This document shows positions 18,505 through 26,829 of a DNA stretch of 64,000 nucleotides, one piece after another. Within the stretch, counting starts at the first letter, position 1. Every line of letters starts with the position of its first letter. This DNA comes from Microbacterium sp. Marseille-Q6965 (GTDB lineage Bacteria > Actinomycetota > Actinomycetes > Actinomycetales > Microbacteriaceae): NCBI RefSeq assembly GCF_946151065.1, contig NZ_CAMGZA010000002.1, positions 434,001-498,000 of the forward strand, written 5' to 3'. The notes beneath the pieces were generated by a model. That model saw only the letters and a program-made list of their open reading frames with translations. It ran no database searches and was not told the DNA's origin. Made by a program: the position numbers and the translations under genes.

Positions 18505-19884
18505 GTGAGGGGGGTGGGATCCGCGTCGACTCACCTCGGAAAACCCCGCATCGGTGCGCTCATCGCGCTGGTGGCGCTGACCTCTGCGGTCTGCGCGTGT
18601 GCCGCCGCCGGGCCGGACGGCGCGAGCCCAGGCGGCGCCGCGGTGATCGAGGTTCCGGCGGAGCACACGACGATACAGGCGGCGGTGGACGCCGCCTCCC
18701 CGGGCGACCTCGTGCTCGTCTCCGCCGGCACGTACGACGAGCAGGTCGAGATCACCACGCCGGACCTGACCATCCGCGGCGTCGACCGGAACGACGTGGT
18801 CATCGACGGCGAGGGGCTGCGCCCCTACGGGATCGTCTCGACGGCCGACGGCACCCGGGTCGAGAACCTCACGGTGCAGCGCGCCACCTTCTACGGGGTG
18901 CTCGTGACGGGCCTCCGCGGCGAGGACGGCGAGCCCACCGCCCATGACCTCGACGGATACTCCACCCTCGATCCCGACGAGCACCCGCCGGTGCAGCGGT
19001 TCGGAATCAGTCACGTCACGGCCGCCAACAACGGTCTCTACGGTCTCTACGCCTTCGACGCGCAGCACGGCTACATCCGCGACTCGTACGCTTCGGGCTC
19101 CGCCGACTCCGGCATCTACGTCGGCCAGTGCCGCGAGTGCGACGTCCTCGTCACCGGCAACGTCGCGGAACGCAACGCCGTGGGGTTCGAAAACGCCAAC
19201 GCATCCGACTCGGTGGTCGTCGTCGGCAACCGATTCTCGGGCAACCGCATCGGCATGACGCTGCTGTCGAACTATCAGGAGGCGTTCGCGCCGCAGCGGG
19301 CCAACACCGTGGCCGGCAACGCCGTCCTCGACAACGACACCGCCGAGTCGCCCGCCCACGCCGAGGGCGGCTTCGGCATCGGAATCGGGATCAGCGGTGG
19401 CCAGCACAACACCTTCCGCGGCAACCTCGTGGCGGGCAACCCGGTCGCCGGCATCCTGCTGTCGAACACCGAGGACCTCCCCGCGACCGGCAACTCCTTC
19501 GAGCGGACGGCCTTCGTCACCGACGGACACGAGCCCAACGGCGTCGACATCGCCAACACGAGCGCCGCGCGGGCGGCGGCGTCGGGAAACTGCGTCACCG
19601 AGCCGACGCCCGCCGCGCCCACCGCCCTGCCGTCGAGCCTGCTCGCCGCGTGCGGCGACGGGGGCCCTCAGCCCGCCGCGACCGTGGGCGAGCTGCCGCA
19701 CCCCGAGGTGCCCGCGGGGCAGAGCTTCCTGGAGGTGCCCGCCCCTCCCCGGCAGCCGACCATGTCGGAGGACGAGGTCGCCGCGGTGCCCGCGGCGTTG
19801 CCGCCGGTCGTCGACATGCCCGATCTGGGCGGGATCGCGACCGCGACCCCCGACCTGCTCGCAGAGTCCGCGGCGACGTCATGA
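18505..19884 (+). CDS. Secreted right-handed beta-helix (NosD-like) protein
   Basis: About 459 residues if GTG 18505 is used; GTG 18514 is also possible and neither has a well-spaced ribosome binding site. A signal peptide is clear (RIGALIALVALTSAVCACAA). The body is a beta-helix: it opens with TIQAAVDAASPGDLVLVSAGTYDE, the typical first coil of NosD/pectate-lyase-type proteins, and continues with repeated G-N-x-(V/F) and N-x-(G/A)-I steps (GNVAERNAVGFEN, GNRFSGNRIGM, GNLVAGNPVAGI). The C-terminal 90 residues are proline-rich. It overlaps the lipoprotein gene by 4 bases (ATGA), so the two are coupled. Binding target unknown. Confidence 0.7.
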   Translation: MRGVGSASTHLGKPRIGALIALVALTSAVCACAAAGPDGASPGGAAVIEVPAEHTTIQAAVDAASPGDLVLVSAGTYDEQVEITTPDLTIRGVDRNDVVIDGEGLRPYGIVSTADGTRVENLTVQRATFYGVLVTGLRGEDGEPTAHDLDGYSTLDPDEHPPVQRFGISHVTAANNGLYGLYAFDAQHGYIRDSYASGSADSGIYVGQCRECDVLVTGNVAERNAVGFENANASDSVVVVGNRFSGNRIGMTLLSNYQEAFAPQRANTVAGNAVLDNDTAESPAHAEGGFGIGIGISGGQHNTFRGNLVAGNPVAGILLSNTEDLPATGNSFERTAFVTDGHEPNGVDIANTSAARAAASGNCVTEPTPAAPTALPSSLLAACGDGGPQPAATVGELPHPEVPAGQSFLEVPAPPRQPTMSEDEVAAVPAALPPVVDMPDLGGIATATPDLLAESAATS

Positions 19885-20645
19885 CCGCGAACCGTCGGCG
19901 CCTGCAACGCCTCGGGGTCGCCACCGCGGCCGCGGCGCTGCTGCTCACCGGCTGCGTGCCCGACCAGCCAGAGCCCTCCGCCTCCGCCGCGCCGCGCGCC
20001 GTCACCGAGGACGAGGCGCAGGTGCTTGCCGTCGTGCGTTTCCGCAACTACGACGCGGGCACGCGCGCCGTCGAGGCCGCCTACCGCGACTCGGGACACG
20101 AGGTCCGGCTCAACGGCTACGTGGACTACGCCACGCACACCGGCTACGCCACCGTCTCCATCGACGGGAGCGCACGCGACCTCATCGTCTGGGACGGGGC
20201 CGCGGTCGCGATCTCTCCCGACCCGCCCGCATCGGCGGAGCCGGGGCCGCCGCCGGCGTCGGCGAAGGGGTGGACGATCGGCGCGCTCGAGTCGGGCCGT
20301 TCGGCCCTCGAGACCGTCCTCGCGGTGCTCGCCGCGCTGGGAGCCGACCGCCCCGAGAACCCCCTGTTGATCGAGCAGTCAGACGCGCTGTGGCTGCGCG
20401 AGGACACCATCGGCGGACAGGCGGTGACGGTCTTCGCCGGTCCCTCGGAGAACCCCCAGGCCACCTCGGGCACGGCCGACCCGGACGGCTCCGGCATCCG
20501 ATACTGGGTCGACGAGACCGGTCTCGCGCTGCGCGTCGAGGTGCGCCTCGGTGACGAGTGGGCCACGATCGACCTCGGCGACGCCGAGGACATCACGGTG
20601 CCCAGACTGCCCGCCGCGGCGGATGACGACGGGGGTGACGGGTGA
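19881..20645 (+). CDS. Predicted lipoprotein of unknown function
   Basis: 254 residues starting at ATG 19881. A twin basic n-region (RRRLQRLG), hydrophobic core and lipobox LLLTGC (Cys at about residue 25) indicate an exported, lipid-anchored protein. The mature part has two alpha/beta-looking regions (VVRFRNYDAGTRAVEAAYRD; RDLIVWDGAAVAISPD) and an acidic end. I recognise no family. It is coupled on both sides: 4-base overlap with the beta-helix gene and GTGA overlap with the peroxidase gene. The conserved coupling suggests a common extracellular complex or pathway. Confidence 0.75.
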   Translation: MTANRRRLQRLGVATAAAALLLTGCVPDQPEPSASAAPRAVTEDEAQVLAVVRFRNYDAGTRAVEAAYRDSGHEVRLNGYVDYATHTGYATVSIDGSARDLIVWDGAAVAISPDPPASAEPGPPPASAKGWTIGALESGRSALETVLAVLAALGADRPENPLLIEQSDALWLREDTIGGQAVTVFAGPSENPQATSGTADPDGSGIRYWVDETGLALRVEVRLGDEWATIDLGDAEDITVPRLPAAADDDGGDG

Positions 20646-21907
20646 GCGACGAGCGCGGCGCGGATGCGCCCGTCCGCGATCGGGCCGCGTCCGAGGGGGA
20701 GCGCGGGGGACTGACACGGCGCTCGGTGCTCCTCGGCACGGGCGGTGTCGTGGCGGCCGGTGCCGGGGCGGGCCTGCTCGGGGCGCTGCGCGGAGGGGGC
20801 CATCGCGACGCGAGCTCCGGGTCGGGATCGGTCGGGGCGCGCGTATCCGTGCCGGCGGCGGGGCCACACCAGGCCGGCGTTGCCCGACCTGCCACGCCGC
20901 AACCCCACGCTCTCCTGACCGTCGCAGACCTCGGTGCGCCGGACGCGCCCGTCCGACTCGACGCCGTCTCGGCGGCTCTGGGCGCGATCGGCGCCCGCAT
21001 CCTCGAGCTGACCGACGCCAGCCGGTACGACGACGTGGTGACCCCCGATGGGCCGGGGGACCTCGTCGTCACCGTGGGGCTGGGACCGCGCATCCTTTCC
21101 GCGATCGATCCCACCCTGCCCGCCGCCGTGCCGTTGCCAGGCTTCCGCGGCGACGACGGCATGGACGACCTGCACCGCGGAGGCGATCTGCTCCTCGCCG
21201 CCTACGCCACCGACCCGACGCCGCTCCCCGCCGTGACCGCGGCCCTCGTGTCGGCGGTGCACGACGTCGCGCCGGGCCTGCTGCGTCGGCGCTGGGCGGA
21301 GCACGGGTTCCGGGCGCCCGGCGAGGATGGGATCGCGCGCAGCCCGCTCGGTTATCACGACGGGATCCGCATCCCGCGCACCGAGGGTGAGCTCGCGGAG
21401 CACGTGTGGATCGGCCAGAGCGACCACCCCGCCGCCACGGGCGGAACGGTGATGGTGCTGCGTCGGCTCGTGCTCGATGTCGACCGCTTCCTCGCGCAGA
21501 GCGAGCAGCGACGCGATGAGATCGTCGGACGCCGCCGTCTCTCCGGCGCGCCGCTGTCCGGGGGTGAGCGCCTCGACGATGTGGACCTCAACGCGAAGAC
21601 GCCCGAGGGCGCCTACCTGACGCCGGCACGATCTCACGCCCGAGCGGCCCACCCCTCGTTCACGGGCTCCCACCTCATGCTGCGCCGGTCGTACGCGTTC
21701 AGCGTGCCCGGCACCGGCGAGACGGCGGGAGAGGTCGGGCTCCTGTTCGCCTGCTACCAGCGCGACCTCGACACCTTCATCCGCACGCAGCTGCGCCTCG
21801 ACGAGACCGACGACCTCATGGCCTTCGCCGCCCCCACGGCCAGCGCGTCGTTCCTGATCCTGCCGGGCTACACCCGCGACCGCCCGCTCGGCAGCACCCT
21901 GCGGTGA
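20642..21907 (+). CDS. TAT-exported DyP-type peroxidase
   Basis: 421 residues. Residues 23-50 hold a twin-arginine signal (LTRRSVLLGTGG) with hydrophobic core, so it is exported folded, as heme enzymes of this family are. The DyP motif GxxDG is GYHDG at residues 237-241. The likely proximal heme histidine is H332 in SHAR, and the distal arginine lies in LMLRRSY (residues 346-351), spaced as in known DyPs. It should use hydrogen peroxide with a small or polymeric substrate outside the cell. GTG start at 20642. Third gene of the beta-helix/lipoprotein operon. An EfeB-like role in iron handling is possible, but no efeU or efeO is present. Confidence 0.8.
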   Translation: MSDERGADAPVRDRAASEGERGGLTRRSVLLGTGGVVAAGAGAGLLGALRGGGHRDASSGSGSVGARVSVPAAGPHQAGVARPATPQPHALLTVADLGAPDAPVRLDAVSAALGAIGARILELTDASRYDDVVTPDGPGDLVVTVGLGPRILSAIDPTLPAAVPLPGFRGDDGMDDLHRGGDLLLAAYATDPTPLPAVTAALVSAVHDVAPGLLRRRWAEHGFRAPGEDGIARSPLGYHDGIRIPRTEGELAEHVWIGQSDHPAATGGTVMVLRRLVLDVDRFLAQSEQRRDEIVGRRRLSGAPLSGGERLDDVDLNAKTPEGAYLTPARSHARAAHPSFTGSHLMLRRSYAFSVPGTGETAGEVGLLFACYQRDLDTFIRTQLRLDETDDLMAFAAPTASASFLILPGYTRDRPLGSTLR

Positions 21908-21966
21908 TCGCGCTGACGACCACGTGGCCGGTGGGCCGCCCTTCGTTCGCGGTCCGGAGCCGACCC

Positions 21967-22938
21967 TCAGCGCAGGGCGTCGCGCAGCGCGGATTCCAGG
22001 TCGGGGAAGCGGAAGGCGAACCCCGCCTCGCTCAGCACCTCGGGCAGCACCCACCGGCTCTTGAGGATGAGCTCGGTCTCGGTGCGCATCGCCCACGCGC
22101 CGAGCTCCAGCGCCCACCGCGGCAGCGGGGGACCGAACGGCATGCCGACGATGCGGCGGATCGCGCGCATGAGCCGCGCGTTGTCCTCCGGCTGAGGGGC
22201 GGCCGCATTGACGGCGCCGGAGATGGTCGGGTGGTCCTCGAGGAAATCGATGGCGCGCGCGGCGTCCTCGATGTGAATCCAGCTGAACTTCTGGGCGCCA
22301 CGACGCGACCCCGGCACGTGCGCGGTGCCCGCGGCGCGCCGTGCGGGCGTGACGGGCCACCACCCGTCGTGCTGGGCGCCGCCGAGCCCCACGCGCGCGA
22401 GCGCGCGCAGCGGCCCGAGCACGCCTCCCGGGCCCAGCACGATGGCGGTGCGCAGTGCCACCCGGCGAGTGTGCGGCAGGTCGCGCTCGAAGAGCGCCCG
22501 CTCCCACGCCTTCGCGACCTCGACGGAAAAGCCCGTGCCCAGATCCCCGTCGGCCTCGGTCATCGGGCGGTCCATGGCGTGCCGGTAGATCGTCGCCGTC
22601 GAGGCATTGATCCACACCGGGGGAGGGGATGCGGCTGCGGCGATCGCGTCCGCCAGGGTCGTGGTCGTCTCGAGCCGAGAGCGGAAGATCTCGGCTCGGT
22701 TGTCGGGCGTGTACCGGCAGTTGACGCTCTTGCCGGCAAGCCCGACGACCACGGCCGCGCCGTCCACCGCGCGCGCGATCGCCTCTTGATCCGCCCACGA
22801 CAGATCGGCCTCCGCGCCGCTGCGGCGGGAGATGGTGACGACCTCCCGGCCGGCGGCGCGATACCGGCGCTGCAGGTGACGGCCCATGAAGCCGGTGGAA
22901 CCGCCGATCACGACGCGCCCGCGCGATGCCTCAGCCAC
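21967..22938 (-). CDS. NAD(P)-binding epimerase-like protein, SDR39U1/TIGR01777 type
   Basis: 323 residues. The N-terminal Rossmann motif is VVIGGSTGFMGRHL (about residues 8-21), with GLAGKSVNCRYTPDNRAEI, a segment typical of the SDR39U1/YfcH family (usual form GE-x-I-x-x-RW-x-x-K-x-x-I). The second half carries the DUF1731-like end (VLPEVLSEAGFAFRFPDLESALRDAL). The enzyme's substrate is unknown. The GTG start at 22938 overlaps the DUF4166 gene by 8 bases. The longer open frame above it is a shadow of DUF4166. Confidence 0.85.
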   Translation of the reverse strand: MAEASRGRVVIGGSTGFMGRHLQRRYRAAGREVVTISRRSGAEADLSWADQEAIARAVDGAAVVVGLAGKSVNCRYTPDNRAEIFRSRLETTTTLADAIAAAASPPPVWINASTATIYRHAMDRPMTEADGDLGTGFSVEVAKAWERALFERDLPHTRRVALRTAIVLGPGGVLGPLRALARVGLGGAQHDGWWPVTPARRAAGTAHVPGSRRGAQKFSWIHIEDAARAIDFLEDHPTISGAVNAAAPQPEDNARLMRAIRRIVGMPFGPPLPRWALELGAWAMRTETELILKSRWVLPEVLSEAGFAFRFPDLESALRDALR

Positions 22939-23551
22939 GGTCCTCCTCGATGCGGTAGTCGAAGCCGCCCTCGTACTCGTAGACGCATCCCACCAGGGGC
23001 AGGCAGATGCGCAGGCGCACGCGCTGTCGCCTCGACTCCTCGTCGAACCGCTCCGTGAGCGTGACGCGCGGGCCGAGGAAGCGGGGGAGCCCCAGTCGCA
23101 GGCCGATCCAGCGGATGCCCGTCCTCCGGCTCGTGAGCCGCAGCGCCCCCTCCGCGACTGAGACATCGAAGCTGGCCGCAACGCTCATCGGTCGGCCGAT
23201 TCGGTCGACGACGCGGCCGGGGCCGAGGAAGGAGACGGCGTCGACCATCGTCCACCGACGGTCGCCGAGCAGCAGCGTGCGCTCCGCGCGGGCCTGCCCG
23301 TTCCGCATCGTGTTGCGCACGACGAACGGCACGTCGGTGGCCGCGTCGGCGAGGAGCACGTGGCGGCGCTGCAGCGGAAGGAGGAGGGGCCGCATCCAGC
23401 GGTGGCGGACGCCGACGCGCTCGAACACGCCCTCGCCGATGCCGACGTGACCCTCCGGCACCCCCTCGAAGTAGCGGCGCAGCGCGGGATGCAACTGCCC
23501 GATGTGCTCGCCCAGCGCCCGCGCGTAGGGGGATCGCGCGTGCGGGCTCAT
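22931..23551 (-). CDS. DUF4166-domain protein
   Basis: 206 residues, soluble. The sequence pattern (FEGVPEGHVGIGEGVFERVG; RNTMRNGQARAERTL; YEYEGGFDYRI at the end) is that of DUF4166 proteins, which are often paired with or fused to SDR39U1-type epimerases. That pairing is seen here as an 8-base overlap. Function is unknown; joint occurrence suggests action on one metabolite, but this is inference. The start at ATG 23551 follows the aldo/keto reductase terminator by 15 bases. Confidence 0.75.
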   Translation of the reverse strand: MSPHARSPYARALGEHIGQLHPALRRYFEGVPEGHVGIGEGVFERVGVRHRWMRPLLLPLQRRHVLLADAATDVPFVVRNTMRNGQARAERTLLLGDRRWTMVDAVSFLGPGRVVDRIGRPMSVAASFDVSVAEGALRLTSRRTGIRWIGLRLGLPRFLGPRVTLTERFDEESRRQRVRLRICLPLVGCVYEYEGGFDYRIEEDRG

Positions 23552-23566
23552 GCTGTGAGCGTAGCG

Positions 23567-23597
23567 CCGGGGCCGCGTCGACGAGACGCGGCCCCGG
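23567..23597 (-). terminator. Terminator hairpin downstream of aldo/keto reductase
   Basis: A perfect 13-base stem (CCGGGGCCGCGTC at 23567-23579 with 23585-23597) and 5-base loop sit just after the reductase stop at 23607, on the minus strand. Confidence 0.75.
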
Positions 23598-23606
23598 TCG
23601 CCGGCC

Positions 23607-24443
23607 TCAGGCGGGGATGTAGTCGAACGTGTCCGGGTCGGGTCCCGTGCGGTGGTCGCGGTTCAGCGCCGCGATCGCTCGCACGTCCTCGTCGGTCAGC
23701 TCGAAGTCGAAAAGCTGGAAGTTCTCCTCGACGCGCGAGCGGGTGACGGACTTGGGGAACACGATGTCGCCGCGCTGGACGTGCCAGCGCAGCGTGACCT
23801 GCGCGGTCGTCCTGCCGAGGCGCTCGGCGATCGCCGCGATCGTCGGGTCGCCGAGGACGGCGCCCTGCGCGATGGGCGACCACGCCTCGGTCGCGATGCC
23901 GTGCTCCGCGTCGTACGCGCGCACGGCCTCGTTCGTGAGGTAGGGGTGCACCTCGATCTGGTTCACGGCGGGGGTCACGCCCGTCTCGGCGATGATCCGC
24001 TCGAGGTGCGGGATCTGGAAGTTCGAGACGCCGATGGCGCGGGTCAGACCGGCGTCGCGGATCTCGATCATCGCCTGCCACGTCTCGAGGTAGTCGACGT
24101 CGATCGTGGGCAGCGGCCAGTGGATGAGGAACAGGTCCATCGGCCCGCCCAGGCGCTCGACGCTCTGCTCGGCCGCGCGCAGCGCGGCGTCGCGGCGGTG
24201 GAAGCCGTTGTTCAGCTTGCTCGTGACGAAGACCTCGTCGCGGTTCAGCCCCGAGGCCTTCAGAGCATCGCCGACGCCCTGCTCGTTGCCGTACATCTGC
24301 GCGGTGTCGATGTGGCGGTACCCCACCTCGAGCGCCGTCGTCACGGCCTCCTCGGTCGCCTCCGGCGGAACCTGGTACACGCCGAAGCCCAGCTGCGGAA
24401 TGCGGACACCGTCGGCGATCTGGATCTCAGGGACGGACGTCAT
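23607..24443 (-). CDS. Aldo/keto reductase (2,5-diketo-D-gluconate reductase-like)
   Basis: 278 residues, AKR superfamily, NADPH-dependent carbonyl reduction. The catalytic tetrad is visible: DTAQMYGNE (Asp and Tyr, about residues 46-54), K in VTSKLNN, and H in FLIHWP. The cofactor region near the end is FPKSVTRSRVEENFQLFDF, the standard AKR form. The short length and motifs match the AKR5-type reductases annotated as DkgA in actinobacteria. Real substrate unknown. ATG 24443 has ribosome binding site GAAGGAGAA upstream. Confidence 0.88.
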   Translation of the reverse strand: MTSVPEIQIADGVRIPQLGFGVYQVPPEATEEAVTTALEVGYRHIDTAQMYGNEQGVGDALKASGLNRDEVFVTSKLNNGFHRRDAALRAAEQSVERLGGPMDLFLIHWPLPTIDVDYLETWQAMIEIRDAGLTRAIGVSNFQIPHLERIIAETGVTPAVNQIEVHPYLTNEAVRAYDAEHGIATEAWSPIAQGAVLGDPTIAAIAERLGRTTAQVTLRWHVQRGDIVFPKSVTRSRVEENFQLFDFELTDEDVRAIAALNRDHRTGPDPDTFDYIPA

Positions 24444-24537
24444 GGAGGTTCTCCTTCATCTCGTGTCGGCCACGGGGCTCCGCGGCCAGGAACGACAACC
24501 CCCTCGGCGGGCGGCGTATTTCGCCTCGTCGAACGGA

Positions 24538-25617
24538 TCAGATGGCGCGGCGCTGCGCGAGCAGCGGGCAGTCGAAGGGATCGCGATCGCCGAGGCCCAC
24601 CCGGTTGATGTGCCGCACGACGATCGCGTAGGAGCTCAGCAGCCCGGCGACCGCGTACGGCACGCCGTGCTCCCGGCAGTAGGCCGAGATGATCCGCGAC
24701 GCCTTGCGCAGGTGCGGCCGTGGCATCGAGGGGAAGAGGTGGTGTTCGATCTGGTAGTTCAGGCCGCCCATGGCGATGTCGATCAGGACCGAGCCCCGGA
24801 TGTTGCGGCTCATCGCCGCCTGACGCGTCAGGAAGTCGAGCTTGACGTCCTTCGGCACGATCGGCATCCCCTTGTGGTTCGGAGCGAAGGAGGCGCCCAT
24901 CCAGAACCCGAAGACGCCGAGCTCGACCGCGAGGAAAGCCACGGCGAGCCCCGGTGACAGCACGGCGAACACGAGCACGACGAATCCGACGAGTCGGATC
25001 GTGAGGAGGACGATCTCCACCCAGCGGCGCTCGACGGGCTCCCGCGCGAGCACGCGTCGCACGCTCGATGCGTGCAGCGAGAGGCCCTCGAGGAGCAGCA
25101 GCGGGAAGAAGAAGGCGCCCTGGTGCGACATCACCCAGCGGGCCAGGCGGCCGCGGGTGCGGCTCGCGCGTTCGGGCGTCACGGCGACGACGGGCAGTTC
25201 GATGTCGGGGTCGGCGCCCTCCTTGTTCGGGTTCGCGTGGTGCCGCGAGTGCTTATGACGCCACCAGCCGTAGCTCATGCCGATGAACAGGTCGCCGATG
25301 ATGAGGCTCGCCCAGTCGTTCGCGCGGCCGGACACGAAGATCTGCCGATGGGCGGCGTCGTGTCCGAGGAACGCGACCTGCGCGAACAGCACGCCCAGCA
25401 CCGCGGCGGTGACGAGTTGCCACCACGTCTCGCCGATCCAGACGAAGGCGACGAGAACGGCGATGACGAGCAGGGGCATCCCGATGAGTTTCGCCCAGTA
25501 GTAGCCGTATCGCCGCCTCAGCAGGCCCGCGTCGCGCACGCGCTCGGCGAGTTCGGTGTACGCGCTCGCAGGGCGGCGGCCCATGGTCGCCTCGGATGGG
25601 GTGTGCACCGTGGTCAT
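24538..25617 (-). CDS. Membrane fatty-acid (acyl-CoA) desaturase
   Basis: 359 residues. The three histidine boxes of membrane desaturases are intact: HDAAH (residues 86-90), HKHSRHH (121-127) and QIEHH (about 288-292). Hydrophobic segments flank them (about 43-65, 70-85, 165-180, 205-240), matching the usual four-helix layout. The QIEHH form is typical of front-end and linoleoyl-CoA-type desaturases; in actinobacteria such proteins use a ferredoxin-type reductase to desaturate acyl chains. Membrane fluidity adaptation to cold is a plausible role. No reductase gene is next to it. The ATG start at 25617 is preceded by a hairpin-bearing leader. Confidence 0.88.
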   Translation of the reverse strand: MTTVHTPSEATMGRRPASAYTELAERVRDAGLLRRRYGYYWAKLIGMPLLVIAVLVAFVWIGETWWQLVTAAVLGVLFAQVAFLGHDAAHRQIFVSGRANDWASLIIGDLFIGMSYGWWRHKHSRHHANPNKEGADPDIELPVVAVTPERASRTRGRLARWVMSHQGAFFFPLLLLEGLSLHASSVRRVLAREPVERRWVEIVLLTIRLVGFVVLVFAVLSPGLAVAFLAVELGVFGFWMGASFAPNHKGMPIVPKDVKLDFLTRQAAMSRNIRGSVLIDIAMGGLNYQIEHHLFPSMPRPHLRKASRIISAYCREHGVPYAVAGLLSSYAIVVRHINRVGLGDRDPFDCPLLAQRRAI

Positions 25618-25630
25618 GGTCGGCTCTTCT

Positions 25631-25676
25631 CTCGCTCTGCCTGCCGCGTGTGGTCAGTTCAGACCGGCAGAGCGAG
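25631..25676 (-). terminator. Hairpin between the Lrp-type gene and the desaturase gene
   Basis: Arms CTCGCTCTGCC (25631-25641) and GGCAGAGCGAG (25666-25676) pair perfectly over 11 bases with a 24-base loop. It lies after the regulator stop and 14 bases before the desaturase start. It may terminate the regulator transcript or form a structured leader of the desaturase mRNA. Confidence 0.5.
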
Positions 25677-25702
25677 CACAAAAAGGGGATTGCGTCTTCG
25701 CG

Positions 25703-26731
25703 TCACTTCTGCATCGGCGCGGATGCGGCCCACGGGACATGACCGATGCGGTGCTGACCGGCGTCGAACACGTGACCCATGCGCTTGGCGTAGTGCAGGA
25801 GGATGCCGCGGTCGGTGACGTGCACCTCCTGGCCGCGCACGATCTGGGCCTCCACCTCGGGCGCCTCCGAAAGGGAGCGAAGCCACACCACGGCGTAGAG
25901 GTTCGCGGCGCCGCCCGCAAGCGCGGCGCACACGCGCGACAGCGGCAACTGGCTGATCCGCAGCGCCGTCTCGTGAAGGCGGGCGGCGGGCACCACCATC
26001 CACAGCACCAGGGAGTGGGGCCAGTTCGGCTGATCCAGCCGCACATCGACCCGCTGCACGATCTGCCCCTCACGAATCGCGCGCTGCACGGTGCGGCGGG
26101 CATGCGGCTCGCTCGTGCCGAGGGCGTCGGCGAGCGCCGCGCTCGATGCTCTGCCGTCCCGTTCGAGCACGGCCACGGCGGCGCCGAGGGCCGCTCGGGC
26201 GAGCGGTCCGTCGGTCCGGCCGCCGCGGCCCTGCGGGCGGGTGCCGCCCGGCGAGCCCGCGCGCCAGTGCGAGCCGTCTCGGAACACCCGCGTCATCAGC
26301 ATGGTGCGCACGCGCTCGACGCCGTCGTAGGCGGCCAGCCCCGTCTGGGCGAGGCGCCGCAGGGCGAGCATGTCATCGGCGAAGACGGTGAACAGCAGGT
26401 CGTGGTCGCCCGTGATCGCCGCGACCGTCATGATCTCCGGGTGCCGTGCCGCCGCCGCCGCGATGTCGTCCGCCGTGCCGGGACGGCACTGCACGGCGAT
26501 CAGGGCGTTCACCACTCCCGACGCCCACCCCGCGTGTGTCGTGATCCACGCCGCGTCGGCCTCCACGAGGCGCTCCCACCGCCGCCGCGCCGTCGGCGCG
26601 CTCACGGCCAGCGTCTGGCCGATCCGCGCCCACGGCGCGCGGGGATCGTCCTGCATCGCATCGATCAACGCCAGGTCCGATTCGGACAGGCGGGAGGGAG
26701 ATTCGGAGGCCGAGGGATCCATATCGATCAT
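25703..26731 (-). CDS. Tandem (double) Lrp/AsnC-family regulator
   Basis: 342 residues from ATG 26731 (ATG 26722 also possible). It contains two Lrp-like halves. The first has an HTH (LSESDLALIDAMQDDPRAPW, then IGQTLAVSAPTARRRWERL) and a ligand-type alpha/beta domain (VNALIAVQCRPGTADDIAAAA; ITGDHDLLFTVF). The second has another HTH (ALGAAVAVLERDGRASSAAL, then GTSEPHARRTVQRAI) and a second alpha/beta domain. Ordinary Lrp proteins are about 150 residues, so this is a fused pair. It diverges from the AbgT operon and most likely controls it. Confidence 0.82.
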   Translation of the reverse strand: MIDMDPSASESPSRLSESDLALIDAMQDDPRAPWARIGQTLAVSAPTARRRWERLVEADAAWITTHAGWASGVVNALIAVQCRPGTADDIAAAAARHPEIMTVAAITGDHDLLFTVFADDMLALRRLAQTGLAAYDGVERVRTMLMTRVFRDGSHWRAGSPGGTRPQGRGGRTDGPLARAALGAAVAVLERDGRASSAALADALGTSEPHARRTVQRAIREGQIVQRVDVRLDQPNWPHSLVLWMVVPAARLHETALRISQLPLSRVCAALAGGAANLYAVVWLRSLSEAPEVEAQIVRGQEVHVTDRGILLHYAKRMGHVFDAGQHRIGHVPWAASAPMQK

Positions 26732-26772
26732 CTTTGCCGCAATCAGAGGCTGTTTCGATCCCCGTAACAGAA

Positions 26773-26789
26773 CGGAAGCGCCGGTTCCG
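26773..26789. promoter_or_regulatory. Possible operator between the Lrp-type gene and abgT
   Basis: The inverted repeat CGGAA-N7-TTCCG lies in the roughly 100-base divergent spacer. A related GAACCGGAA sequence follows about 30 bases downstream. Its position makes it a candidate binding site for the tandem Lrp protein; no further support. Confidence 0.35.
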
Positions 26790-26829
26790 CACACTGGGGG
26801 ACACGACAGAACCGGAAGGCGGAGCGATC

